Positions 33,550 to 42,117 of a stretch of DNA of 64,000 bases are shown here, one piece after another. The notes under the pieces are model-generated. The model had not been told where the DNA came from. It did not search any database and saw only the letters and a program-made list of their open reading frames with translations. The position numbers and the translations under genes are program-made. Positions within the stretch are counted from its first letter, which is position 1; the number at the start of each line of letters is the position of its first letter. Source of the stretch: Candidatus Eisenbacteria bacterium (GTDB lineage Bacteria > Eisenbacteria > RBG-16-71-46 > CAIMUX01 > JAHJDP01); the NCBI GenBank assembly GCA_018831195.1, contig JAHJDP010000100.1, positions 1-64,000 of the forward strand, written 5' to 3'.

Positions 33550-34827
33550 ATGAGGAAGGATCCGCGGACGCTTCTGGTCGCCGCCATAGTCTTCAATATC
33601 ATTGTTGTCTTTGTTCTCCTGCCTGCCGTTAAAGATCTTTATCCCTACATCAATATCGATACCTTTCCCGATCATTATGAAAAACTCGCAATGAACCTGG
33701 CCGAGGGTAATGGTTATCGATTCTATGCGGAAACGTCTGCGACCATGGGCCGGACACCCGGGTATCCTCTGATTCTTGCCCTTGTTTTTCTTCTCACCGG
33801 CAAGAGTCTCTTCGCCGCAAAGCTGATTAATTTACTCTTCGCTGTGGCAACGGCTTATATGATCCGAATCCTTGTCCGTGGTTTTTCGCACAGCAAACTC
33901 GTGATGTATCTGACACCTCTATTCTTTTTGCTTCATCCCGCGACCCTTCTGGCAGAGACGAGAGGAGGGCCCGAGATCGTCCTGGCCTTTTCGATCACCC
34001 TCTCTTTGAATCTGCTGTACCACGCCATCAGGACCGGACGGGGAAGGGATCATTTTCTGACCGGTCTCGCCCTCGGCGTCTCTACATTGATCAAATCGAC
34101 AACGCTGCTCTTTCCTTTTGCCTGGCTGGTCTTCTCGCCTCTCTTTCGAAAAGCCGGATTAAAGCGAGCTTGCCGCGGCGCCCTCCTTATGATTCTCGGC
34201 CTGTCGGCGGTTCTATCCCCATGGATTATCCGCAATGCCCGAGTCTCCGGAAAATTTGTGCCGACAATGACCGTTGTCGGCATGTCGGCGAGCCAAGGAC
34301 TTGCCATCTGCAAAAACGCCGTTCTCCTGAAACCCTGGACTGAAGGAAATTATACCGGCCGCGGGATGAATGAGGCGGCTTATGCGGGGCTGCAGGAAGC
34401 TGCGAAACTGGGTTACAAGTGCAAGGGGCGGTATTTTATCTTTTTCTATTCGACCCATGATGAGATTGAGTTCAATGCTCATCTTCTTGACCAGGTGATC
34501 GATGAATATAAACGCTCACCACTCCTTCTGTTAAAATGTCTCTGGGTCAATCTGTTCAACTTCTGGTTTGCCGGCGTCACCATCCTGGCGACCCTCATCA
34601 ACATGCTGATACAAACACCGCTGATGGTTTTCGCCGCGATCGGGGCCGTGCGATACATCAAATCGGCCAGGTCCGAGCTGGTCATGCCCCTGGTTCTGTT
34701 CATTGGATACTATGTCGCCGTCCACATTCCCATCCTCGCCATTGCCAGGCACTCCCTGCCCCTGATCCCCATTCTGGCGGTCCTGGCGTCGGGTTTATTG
34801 GAACACTTCCAATCAAAGTTCTCTTGA
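33550..34827 (+). CDS. GT39/ArnT-like membrane glycosyltransferase
   Basis: Polytopic membrane enzyme of 425 residues, GT39-like (PMT/ArnT-type), expected to move a sugar from a polyprenyl-phosphate donor on the outer face of the inner membrane. The first helix is VAAIVFNIIVVFVLLPAV. The first extracytoplasmic loop has acidic residues (NIDTFPDHYEKLAMNLAEG) and GRTPGYPLILALVF, a typical family layout. At least eight more helices follow (LINLLFAVATAYMIRILV, LVMYLTPLFFLLHPATLL, GALLMILGLSAVLSPWII), with a charged loop EYKRSPLLLLKCLW. It is shorter than ArnT and lacks a large C-terminal domain. It sits two bases after cysE, so it is cotranscribed, although no functional link to cysteine is clear. 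Confidence 0.75.
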   Translation: MRKDPRTLLVAAIVFNIIVVFVLLPAVKDLYPYINIDTFPDHYEKLAMNLAEGNGYRFYAETSATMGRTPGYPLILALVFLLTGKSLFAAKLINLLFAVATAYMIRILVRGFSHSKLVMYLTPLFFLLHPATLLAETRGGPEIVLAFSITLSLNLLYHAIRTGRGRDHFLTGLALGVSTLIKSTTLLFPFAWLVFSPLFRKAGLKRACRGALLMILGLSAVLSPWIIRNARVSGKFVPTMTVVGMSASQGLAICKNAVLLKPWTEGNYTGRGMNEAAYAGLQEAAKLGYKCKGRYFIFFYSTHDEIEFNAHLLDQVIDEYKRSPLLLLKCLWVNLFNFWFAGVTILATLINMLIQTPLMVFAAIGAVRYIKSARSELVMPLVLFIGYYVAVHIPILAIARHSLPLIPILAVLASGLLEHFQSKFS

Positions 34828-34861
34828 ACCTATACTGTACTGGCAAAGGGGTAAGGAGACG

Positions 34862-36160
34862 ATGATGACGGACCCACGATTCGACTTGCCTTCCAGCGTC
34901 CTCTCCCGCCGGGAGTTCCTCCTGAAGACCTTGAAAGGAGGGCTGATCGCCGGGGGCGCCGGCCCGCTTCTGTCACCACTTCTGTCTCAGATGCTGCCAC
35001 CCGCCCCGAAATTCGAGTTTCTTCGATCCGGCGGGAGCGCCGCGTGGGCGTCCGACGGATGGGAGGATCTGCTGCGCCTCGCTCCCACAGCCCGATATTG
35101 GATCTCGTCAGACACGGATGGCGGGATCTGCCGCTCCTGCCATGCGGCGGATGACCGGTCCGCCCCGACCCCGCACCCTCATAAAGAAAGGATCATTAAA
35201 TGTCTTCTCTGCGCCCAGGGTTGCCTGATAAAGGAAGGCGATCGCGGCCGGTGCCGGGCAAGGATCCATATCAAGGGTGAGCTTCGCAGCCTTGTCTACG
35301 GCCGCCCCGTTTCGGTGCATATCGATCCAATCGAAAAGAAACCCCTTTATCATTTTTTGCCGGGCTCACAGGCCTTCTCTATTTCAACGGCGGGATGTCC
35401 GCTCTCTTGTAAATTCTGCCAGAACTGGGAACTTTCCCAGGCTCGGCCCGAGGATTTCGATGTTCCTTATACCCCCCCTCGAGAAATATCCGCTTCCGCT
35501 GAGCGGAATAACGTCCCGGTGATTGCCTTCACATATAATGAGCCGACGGTTTTTGTTGAATACTTCACCGATATCGCCCGGGATGCGCGGCGTTTGGGGC
35601 TCCGCTCAGTGTTGATTAGCTGCGGATTCATGATGGAGGATCCCCTGGCGGAAATGTGTGATGCCCTGGATGCCATCAAGATCGATCTCAAAGGTTTCAG
35701 CCGCGACTTTTACCGTAATGTCTGCGGCGCTGAGTTGGAGCCGGTTCTGCGCAGCATACGCCAGGTCGCCAAGAGCGGAACGCATCTGGAAATCGTCAAT
35801 CTCGTCGTGCCGACCCTGAACGATTCCGATGCCATGTTAAATGACTTAGCGGATTGGGTTGTGAATGAGGCCGGCCCCGATGTTCCGGTCCACTTCACTC
35901 GGTTCCATCCGGACTTTCAAATGCGCAATCTGCCCCCCACACCGGTCGCCACACTGGAACGCGCCCGGGAGATCGCCATCGGCAAAGGGATACGCTACGC
36001 CTTTGTGGGCAATGTCCCCGATCATCCGGGTAACAACACATTTTGCCCCAAGTGCGGCAAAGCCGTCATTGAGCGCAAGGGATTTTTTATTTTGAAGAAT
36101 CACATGACCGGAGGGGTGTGCGGGTACTGCGGGGAGCCGTTGGCGGGAGTTTGGTCATGA
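34862..36160 (+). CDS. amrS: AmmeMemoRadiSam system radical SAM protein AmrS with Tat signal
   Basis: Radical SAM enzyme of the AmmeMemoRadiSam family, 432 residues. The [4Fe-4S] motif is CPLSCKFCQNWELSQ near residue 178. Before it are further cysteines (CRSCHAADDR; CLLCAQGCLIKEGDRGRC) and after it AFTYNEPTVFVEYF, LRSVLISCGFMMEDPLAEMC and KIDLKGFSRDFYRNVC, standard for the family. A zinc-ribbon-like end (FCPKCGKAVIER, CGYCGEPLAG) closes it. The N-terminus has a twin-arginine motif (SRREFLLKTLKGGLIAGGAG), suggesting export of a folded, cofactor-loaded protein. Two adjacent ATGs follow TAAGGAG; the second (34865) has better spacing. The substrate is unknown. The gene for the fused AmrB-AmrA partner starts 25 bases later. 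Confidence 0.9.
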   Translation: MMTDPRFDLPSSVLSRREFLLKTLKGGLIAGGAGPLLSPLLSQMLPPAPKFEFLRSGGSAAWASDGWEDLLRLAPTARYWISSDTDGGICRSCHAADDRSAPTPHPHKERIIKCLLCAQGCLIKEGDRGRCRARIHIKGELRSLVYGRPVSVHIDPIEKKPLYHFLPGSQAFSISTAGCPLSCKFCQNWELSQARPEDFDVPYTPPREISASAERNNVPVIAFTYNEPTVFVEYFTDIARDARRLGLRSVLISCGFMMEDPLAEMCDALDAIKIDLKGFSRDFYRNVCGAELEPVLRSIRQVAKSGTHLEIVNLVVPTLNDSDAMLNDLADWVVNEAGPDVPVHFTRFHPDFQMRNLPPTPVATLERAREIAIGKGIRYAFVGNVPDHPGNNTFCPKCGKAVIERKGFFILKNHMTGGVCGYCGEPLAGVWS

Positions 36161-36185
36161 CCGCCGGGAGCAGCGAGGAAAAACA

Positions 36186-37715
36186 ATGAAATTCAGAGTG
36201 ATGGCAGGGCTGTTTATTCTGGGTCTTTCAATGGGAATCTTGTGGCCCTATCACGCCTCTTCCGGTGAGGGCGGGATTCGCCCCCCAGCTGTTGCCGGAA
36301 AGTTTTATCCCGATGATCCTGAAAAGTTGGGCCGCGCCATCGACCTCTATTTAATGGACGCCAAACCGGCCACCGGCCTCAAACCGATCGCCCTGGTCGC
36401 GCCCCACGCCGGTTTCACTTTCTCCGGTCAGATCGCCGCCGACGCCTATAAACAAGCGCAGAATCATGATTATGATCTCGTGGTTATTCTGGGAACAAAC
36501 CATACGGCGCCCGGTTTTAACGGCGTCTCCCTCTTTGCCGGGGAAGGATACCGGACACCCCTCGGTGTGGCCGCCGTCGAGCAGGCCCTGACACAGTCCC
36601 TCATTTTGATGGATGACGATTTCACATCAAAACCCGAAATACATGCGAATGAACATTCCATAGAGGTACAGATCCCATTCATCCAACGGATATTCCCCGG
36701 CCGGCCGATTATTGCGGCCATTGTCGGCAGGCCGGATCCAGATCTTTGCCGGCGTTTCGGCGCCGCCCTGGCTTCCGTGATACGGGACCGGAACGCGTTG
36801 ATTATCGCCAGCACAGATCTTTCACATTACCCATCCTATGACGACGCCATCGCCGTGGATCATGCGACACTGAAATCGATGATCAGCCTGGATCCCGCGG
36901 CGGTCAGAATTAGTATACTTGAACAAAAACAAAAAAATTACCCAAACCTATCCACCTGCGCCTGCGGCGAGGGGCCGATTCTTGCCTCCATCTTCGCGGC
37001 GGTCGAATTGGGCGCCACAGGCGCCACCATCATCAGCTATGCCAATTCCGGGGATACCTCACTCGGGGATCCCAGCCGCGTCGTCGGTTACGGCGCCGCC
37101 TCCATTCATAAAGGTGTGAGCAACGCTTCCGCTCTGGATGATCCACCTCCGCTGGAATTGAATCCGGCACTATCGGCCGAAGATAAAAAGTGGCTGCTCG
37201 CCTTCGCCCGTGATACGGTGCATCGCTATCTCACCACCGGTACAACCCCTCTGGCGCGGCCTGAGAATCCGATGTTGCACCGGCGGCGGGGCGCTTTCGT
37301 TACGCTGAAGACCCAGCATCAATTGCGGGGCTGTATCGGCCATATGGCCGAAGATTCGCCCCTCTGCCAGGTGATTGGGGCAATGGCCTTGCAGGCCGCC
37401 TTCAACGATCGCCGTTTCGACCCGGTTCGGGCCGATGAACTTTCCGGGATTGAATTTGAGGTCTCTGTTTTGACGCCGTTTCAGCCTATTAACGGGCCTG
37501 AATCGATCGTCATCGGACGCGACGGCGTTGTGATTCGAAAGGATCAACACTCGGCCGTTTTTCTCCCTCAGGTCGCGCTGGAACAGGGATGGAACCGCGA
37601 TGAGATGCTGACGCAACTTTGCCGGAAGGCCGGCCTCTATGGCGAATGCTGGAAGGAAAATGCGGAGCTCTTCACCTTCCAGGCCGATGTCTTTCACGAA
37701 CAGGATTACAGATAA
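36186..37715 (+). CDS. amrB: AmrB-AmrA fusion (Memo and AMMECR1 domains) with signal peptide
   Basis: Fusion of the two other AmmeMemoRadiSam components, 509 residues. Residues 1-28 look like a Sec signal peptide (FRVMAGLFILGLSMGILWPY). The Memo (AmrB) part runs from about 32 to 315: RPPAVAGKFYPDDPEKL, APHAGFTFSGQIAADAY, VILGTNHTAPGFNG, HANEHSIEVQIPFIQR and ASTDLSHYPSYDDAIAVDH, with the histidines typical of the metal site. After a linker, the AMMECR1 (AmrA) part fills about 330-505: HRRRGAFVTLKTQHQLRGCI, MALQAAFNDRRFDPVRADEL, IEFEVSVLTPFQPI. The domains are often separate genes. GAGG lies seven bases upstream of the ATG. Function is unknown, presumably with AmrS. Confidence 0.92.
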   Translation: MKFRVMAGLFILGLSMGILWPYHASSGEGGIRPPAVAGKFYPDDPEKLGRAIDLYLMDAKPATGLKPIALVAPHAGFTFSGQIAADAYKQAQNHDYDLVVILGTNHTAPGFNGVSLFAGEGYRTPLGVAAVEQALTQSLILMDDDFTSKPEIHANEHSIEVQIPFIQRIFPGRPIIAAIVGRPDPDLCRRFGAALASVIRDRNALIIASTDLSHYPSYDDAIAVDHATLKSMISLDPAAVRISILEQKQKNYPNLSTCACGEGPILASIFAAVELGATGATIISYANSGDTSLGDPSRVVGYGAASIHKGVSNASALDDPPPLELNPALSAEDKKWLLAFARDTVHRYLTTGTTPLARPENPMLHRRRGAFVTLKTQHQLRGCIGHMAEDSPLCQVIGAMALQAAFNDRRFDPVRADELSGIEFEVSVLTPFQPINGPESIVIGRDGVVIRKDQHSAVFLPQVALEQGWNRDEMLTQLCRKAGLYGECWKENAELFTFQADVFHEQDYR

Positions 37716-37741
37716 TCGGAACAGAAGCTCAATAGACTATT

Positions 37742-39898
37742 ATGGCTTGCTTGCTCTTTATCATTGGATTCTTGTCCATCTTTGGACAGATCACCCTAAT
37801 GCGTGAACTCAATATCGCCCTTTTCGGCACCGAGCTGATCTATATTCTGTCCCTTGGGATATGGCTGGTGTGGACGGCTCTCGGCGCCGCTGTCCCATGG
37901 CGTCGGTCCGCTTCGCCGGTGGACCGGATCCGGAATCCGTTTCTATTCATCGGCCTGGCGTTGCCCCTTGTTGTTGTTTTTATTCGCGGCTATCCCCTGA
38001 TCTTCAAAACCACACCCGGTCTCTTTCTTCCCTTTCAATATCAACTTCTATTGATCGGGATAGCCCTTTCCCCCATCGGATTCCTCCTCGGATGGCTTTT
38101 CCAGTGGACGGCCAAGGCCTTTATGTCGGATAAGCGGACGTTGGCCGCCGCCTACGCCATTGAATGCGCCGGGGGTGTCGCAGGGGGATTAGGATCCGGC
38201 TTGGCCCTAAAATGGGGAGTGCAGAATTTCACTTTGATGCTCATCTGCAGTTTGACGGCTGTTGTAACCGCGATACTTTTCACCCATTCCCGAGGACGGA
38301 AGCTATACTACCCCGGCGTTATCGTCGGTTCTCTCCTGCTCGTTCTGCTGATCCAATCCGAATCGGTTGATCATTGGATGACATCCTGGAACCACCCCGG
38401 TTTGGTGAGCTCCAAGGATACTCCCTACACCAGAATATCGGTGGTTTTAAGAAATCAACAGATCATCGTTTTCTCAAATGGTGAATTTGCCTACGAGACC
38501 GAAGGCACGGCGGCCGAAGAGTTTGTGCATCATGCCGCCCTGCAGCATCCCGCCCCATCCAACATCTTGATTTTGGGAGGAGGTGTTCAAGGCACTATTC
38601 GCGAGGTATTGAAGCACCGGCCGGAACGGGTGACTTCCGTCGAGATGGATGCGGCCTGCAACCAATTGATCGTCCCACTGCTCTCACAAAGCGACCGACA
38701 GGCGATGTCGCAACCCAACGTCGATCATATCATCGCGGACCCACGAAGGTTTCTTCATAACTCCGGAGAATATGATCTTATTTATATTGGGATGCCGGAA
38801 CCGACATCCGGCACAACAAATCGTTTTTATACAGAGGAGTTTTTCGATCTTTGTTCGGAATCTCTAGACCCGGGCGGCATCCTTTCATTGAAGCTGCTCT
38901 CTTCGGAAAACCAGTGGACACAGCCGCTGATTCTTCGAACCGCAAGCATCTATAATGCCCTTTCCGCGGTGTTCGGTGATGTTCTCATCCTACCCGGGGC
39001 GATGAATGTTATTCTCGCCTCCAACACAACCCTGATTAGAGATCCTGAAGTTCTTGGATCCAGGCTTAAAAAGCGGGGGATAAAGACCAGAGTCATTTCG
39101 GAACCTTTCCTAGAGTATTTGTATACCAACGACCGGTTTGTAGAGATTCCAAAACTTCTCAGCGCGAATCCCGGCATTCTCAACAGGGATTCAAAACCGG
39201 TCTGTTATCAATACACTCAATTATTGTGGCTTTCACAATTCTTCCCATCATTGAAAAACCTTGACTTCACAAAAATCATATCGGAGAAGGGGCGGGTGGG
39301 AGGCCCCACCCTGGCGATTGTCCTTATGATACCCATCTCCCTGCTTCTCATCCGATGCCACAATAGGCTCAAGCGAATCTTTCTGGCCCTGATTTCAAGT
39401 TTTGTGGGGATGGTCATCGAAACAATGCTGCTGCTTGTCTATCAGTCGCAGGTGGGCGCCCTTTATCGGGATCTTGGGATTCTTTTAAGCCTTTTTATGG
39501 CAGGCCTGGCGGCGGGCGCCTGGATGATTCATCGCCTGGAGCGCTCATGGATTCGTCGGATCAACACCCCGGCGGCGGGATGGTGCCTGGTCACGCTTTT
39601 CGGTACTTTTGGCATCGTCGTTGCGCTCCTCATCCGGCAAGACGGAATCTTCAGCCTATTCCATACATCCCTGCTCATCTTCCTTGATGGATATTTTGTT
39701 GCGGCGATATTCGCCTACTGCGGCATGTCTGAGGCCGAGGATCCCGGCGCTTTGGTTTCGCCCCTTTATACCTCGGACCTTATCGGAGGGTGTTTGGGAT
39801 CGCTGGCAGCAAGTCTGTTGCTGATCCCGGTTGCGGGAATGGCCGCCTCGACCTGGGGGGCGGCGCTGCTGGCATTCTGCCTGCTCCTTCTTATCTAA
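37742..39898 (+). CDS. Membrane-fused spermidine-synthase-like protein
   Basis: Polytopic protein of 718 residues with a methyltransferase-fold centre. N-terminal helices (about 1-215) include LLFIIGFLSIFGQITLMREL, then LPLVVVFIRGYPLIF and LLLIGIALSPIGFLLG. The Rossmann part (about 220-420) is like spermidine synthase: SNGEFAYETEGTAAEEFVHH, the SAM loop ILILGGGVQGTIREVLKHRP and VTSVEMDAACNQLIVPLL. The usual catalytic D--DP segment is replaced by YIGMPEPTSGTTNRFYTEEF, so aminopropyl transfer to putrescine is doubtful. C-terminal helices (about 515-718) follow. Fusions like this are common in FCB bacteria and are uncharacterised. It lies 26 bases after the AmrB-AmrA gene and is likely cotranscribed. 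Its stop abuts the convergent response regulator. Confidence 0.82.
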   Translation: MACLLFIIGFLSIFGQITLMRELNIALFGTELIYILSLGIWLVWTALGAAVPWRRSASPVDRIRNPFLFIGLALPLVVVFIRGYPLIFKTTPGLFLPFQYQLLLIGIALSPIGFLLGWLFQWTAKAFMSDKRTLAAAYAIECAGGVAGGLGSGLALKWGVQNFTLMLICSLTAVVTAILFTHSRGRKLYYPGVIVGSLLLVLLIQSESVDHWMTSWNHPGLVSSKDTPYTRISVVLRNQQIIVFSNGEFAYETEGTAAEEFVHHAALQHPAPSNILILGGGVQGTIREVLKHRPERVTSVEMDAACNQLIVPLLSQSDRQAMSQPNVDHIIADPRRFLHNSGEYDLIYIGMPEPTSGTTNRFYTEEFFDLCSESLDPGGILSLKLLSSENQWTQPLILRTASIYNALSAVFGDVLILPGAMNVILASNTTLIRDPEVLGSRLKKRGIKTRVISEPFLEYLYTNDRFVEIPKLLSANPGILNRDSKPVCYQYTQLLWLSQFFPSLKNLDFTKIISEKGRVGGPTLAIVLMIPISLLLIRCHNRLKRIFLALISSFVGMVIETMLLLVYQSQVGALYRDLGILLSLFMAGLAAGAWMIHRLERSWIRRINTPAAGWCLVTLFGTFGIVVALLIRQDGIFSLFHTSLLIFLDGYFVAAIFAYCGMSEAEDPGALVSPLYTSDLIGGCLGSLAASLLLIPVAGMAASTWGAALLAFCLLLLI

Positions 39899-40495
39899 TC
39901 AAGCGGCTTTACTATCGTCCTGATCGAGAATGTCCTTGGAACGCTGCCACTCATTTCCGATCTGCTGGATGAGCGTCTCGATATCGGTCTCGTCATTGTC
40001 CAATACGATGGCTCCCGAAGCATCCTTATTTATTTTTGTCAAACCGGGGTGATGCGACTCGAGCTCTTCGAGGATGTTGGATTGGTGTCTCACGGCGCCT
40101 AGCAGTTTGCGACTTTCAACAATGAGCTCCCGTTGCTGCAGGCCGTGCCTGAGGGAAATAATGAGCTCGACATCGTTGAATGGCTTTATAAAAAAGCCAT
40201 AGATATTCCCTTCGTTGACATTCTGGATGGCCATGTCAAGACTGGCATTCCCTGTGATCATGATCCTTACGGTGTCGGGGTATCTTTTATTGACGTGAGC
40301 CAGAAACTCAGTTCCCGACATTCCCGGCATCTGTTGATCTGAAATGACGGCGCCGATATTTTCCCGTTCGAGGATATCCAGCCCTTCTTCGGCTGAGTTG
40401 GCGGTATAGACATCATACGGCTCGCGGCGCAACAACCGCTTCAAACCGGCCAGGACTTTCTGTTCATCATCAACCAAAAGTATCTTATGCCGCAT
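39899..40495 (-). CDS. Response regulator, REC domain with short helical tail
   Basis: Receiver-domain protein of 198 residues. The acidic pocket is ILLVDDEQKVLAG, the phosphoacceptor Asp is in GAVISDQQMPGMSG, and the conserved Thr and Lys are in IRIMITGNAS and GFFIKPFNDVE. After the receiver (to about 120) a helical tail (LRHGLQQRELIVESRKLLGA, then ETDIETLIQQIGNEWQRS) has no DNA-binding or enzyme motif, so output is probably by protein contact. A GTG at 40510 is in frame, but the ATG at 40495 is better placed and overlaps the upstream REC-HD gene by 11 bases, so the two are translationally coupled. Confidence 0.85.
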   Translation of the reverse strand: MRHKILLVDDEQKVLAGLKRLLRREPYDVYTANSAEEGLDILERENIGAVISDQQMPGMSGTEFLAHVNKRYPDTVRIMITGNASLDMAIQNVNEGNIYGFFIKPFNDVELIISLRHGLQQRELIVESRKLLGAVRHQSNILEELESHHPGLTKINKDASGAIVLDNDETDIETLIQQIGNEWQRSKDILDQDDSKAA

Positions 40496-41687
40496 TCCGT
40501 TTCGCCTCACCTTCTCCGGGTATCAGTTTCAGAGCAATGGCATTGTCTCTGTTGATAAGCACCCTGATCGGTTCCTTGATGCCGATCCCATGGGCAAAGC
40601 TCTGCAACCGTTTCAGCAAAACATAGGAGACGGTTTGCCCCTTGGCTACCAACATCAGGCCGTTGTTTGTGTGAACATCCTCATCAATGATCATGAGGGT
40701 GCTCAGTTCATCAATCATTACACTATAGGAAATATATCCAGGATCCTCCAGCTGCACCTCATTCAAGTGCTTCACGTGCTCAATATTATAAACATCCGCT
40801 GATTTCATCATCGTTTTAATAGCGGCGGCGCCGGAAATCCCTCTTGAGATAAGGGTGTCGTAATCATAGGCCACTTTGAGCATCTCGGCGCCGTTGTTAA
40901 TTAAAAACATTTCATCAGAAACATCATGGATCAGTGCGCTTTTGGGCTTGTACTGATTAGCGATCATTTGAGCGATTTTTTCGAGCCTCGGTATATTCGC
41001 CAATAACTGGTAGCAGACCTGAGGATGGGATTGATAAAGATCTCTTTCTGCATCGCTCAGCTTCTGGCCGGCATTAACCTTTTCCAAAACCTCCGGCGGC
41101 AACGTAACGCATCCGATTTGCGAGAGCATCGCGCCCAATTCATACTGCCATAAATTGTCGGGATCGGAATGCACGGCCAAATGATGAACAAACCTTTTAA
41201 TGCGCGAGGCCCGGCTGAAGGCAATCGGATTTACAATGGCGAGGATATCCGTCAATATTGTAACGCTTCCCTTGAGCGTCCGCTCGAGTAGTGTCTTCTC
41301 GGCTGTTACCAATTGGTATTGCTTGAGGGCGGAATTCAGCGCATTAACCAACAAGGGCACCGGACATGGTTTTGTCAAAAATCTGAAGAGCTGCCCCTCG
41401 TTAATTGATTTGATAGCAGCCTCTACATCCGCCTTGCCCGTTAACATAATCCGGATCGTATCAGGAGCGATTTCCTTGACTTTGGATAGCAAATGGATCC
41501 CATCCATATCAGGCATGCGGAGATCCGACACGATGACGGCATAAGGGCCCGATTCCTCCACCATTTTGAGCGCCGCCGGGCCTCCAACGGCGAGATCCAC
41601 TTTGAATTCTTTTCTCAAGACACGCCGGAAGCCCTCGAGGATGGCCGCCTCATCATCGACGCATAATATCTTCTCCGTCACATCCAT
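40485..41687 (-). CDS. Response regulator with degenerate HD-GYP domain
   Basis: Protein of 400 residues: a receiver domain (ILCVDDEAAILEG, phosphoacceptor in YAVIVSDLRMPDMDG, RIMLTGKAD, FLTKPCPVP) and then a region that aligns with HD-GYP phosphodiesterases. The HD-GYP signature residues are missing. Where LLHDIGK is expected it reads AMLSQIGCVTLPPEVLEK, and where HHERxDGxGYP is expected it reads IANQYKPK. The following SHPQVCYQLLANIPRLEKI keeps the family helix. It is therefore unlikely to cleave cyclic di-GMP and may bind it or a partner instead. A C-terminal region (DYDTLISRGISGAAAIKTMM, then VLLKRLQSFAHGIGIKEPIR) is unassigned. ATG at 41687 has GAGGT seven bases before it. Confidence 0.78.
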   Translation of the reverse strand: MDVTEKILCVDDEAAILEGFRRVLRKEFKVDLAVGGPAALKMVEESGPYAVIVSDLRMPDMDGIHLLSKVKEIAPDTIRIMLTGKADVEAAIKSINEGQLFRFLTKPCPVPLLVNALNSALKQYQLVTAEKTLLERTLKGSVTILTDILAIVNPIAFSRASRIKRFVHHLAVHSDPDNLWQYELGAMLSQIGCVTLPPEVLEKVNAGQKLSDAERDLYQSHPQVCYQLLANIPRLEKIAQMIANQYKPKSALIHDVSDEMFLINNGAEMLKVAYDYDTLISRGISGAAAIKTMMKSADVYNIEHVKHLNEVQLEDPGYISYSVMIDELSTLMIIDEDVHTNNGLMLVAKGQTVSYVLLKRLQSFAHGIGIKEPIRVLINRDNAIALKLIPGEGEAKRNAA

Positions 41688-42117
41688 GTTTACCTCGGAT
41701 CCTGCGCTATAGCGCACCACGCTTGCCGACTGAACTACAGACTTTCAGTGGGAGTGAAGCCGATTGGCCCTTATCTATAAGATCGGCTGCAGTTTAAGCT
41801 GCTTTAGCAGCGAACGCGCCGGGGTAAAGGCCGCGGTGGCCCCGAGACGCGCCACCATTGTAACCGGTTATTGTATTGTCGGTTATGACATAACAAGTCC
41901 GGGTCTGAGAAGCCCATCGCTGGGTTTCAATGGGGATTGGGCCGCGATGCACCGGGAAAATGGAGCCTATGGTTCAGATCTACACCCTCGGGACCGATAA
42001 TATAACTAATTGTAAAAAGGGCTGTTGCAGACCTCAAAATCTCATCCCAACAGGTCCTATTCGTTAACATTCATTTGAGAATTAGGGCGCAGGAAAACTC
42101 AAAAATCGAGGTAGGAC
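41688..42117. other. Divergent intergenic region between signalling genes
   Basis: 430 bases between the leftward REC-HD gene and the rightward REC-HDOD gene. It contains the palindrome TAACCGGTTA (41861-41870) and a direct repeat of CGGTTAT starting at 41865 and 41880. It is AT-rich towards the right. I see no protein frame with a ribosome site and no known riboswitch pattern. It likely holds both promoters. Confidence 0.45.

Noticed and set aside
41688-42117. Cyclic di-GMP riboswitch upstream of the REC-HDOD gene
   Set aside because: The GEMM core blocks are not found; only a 10-base palindrome and a short direct repeat are seen.
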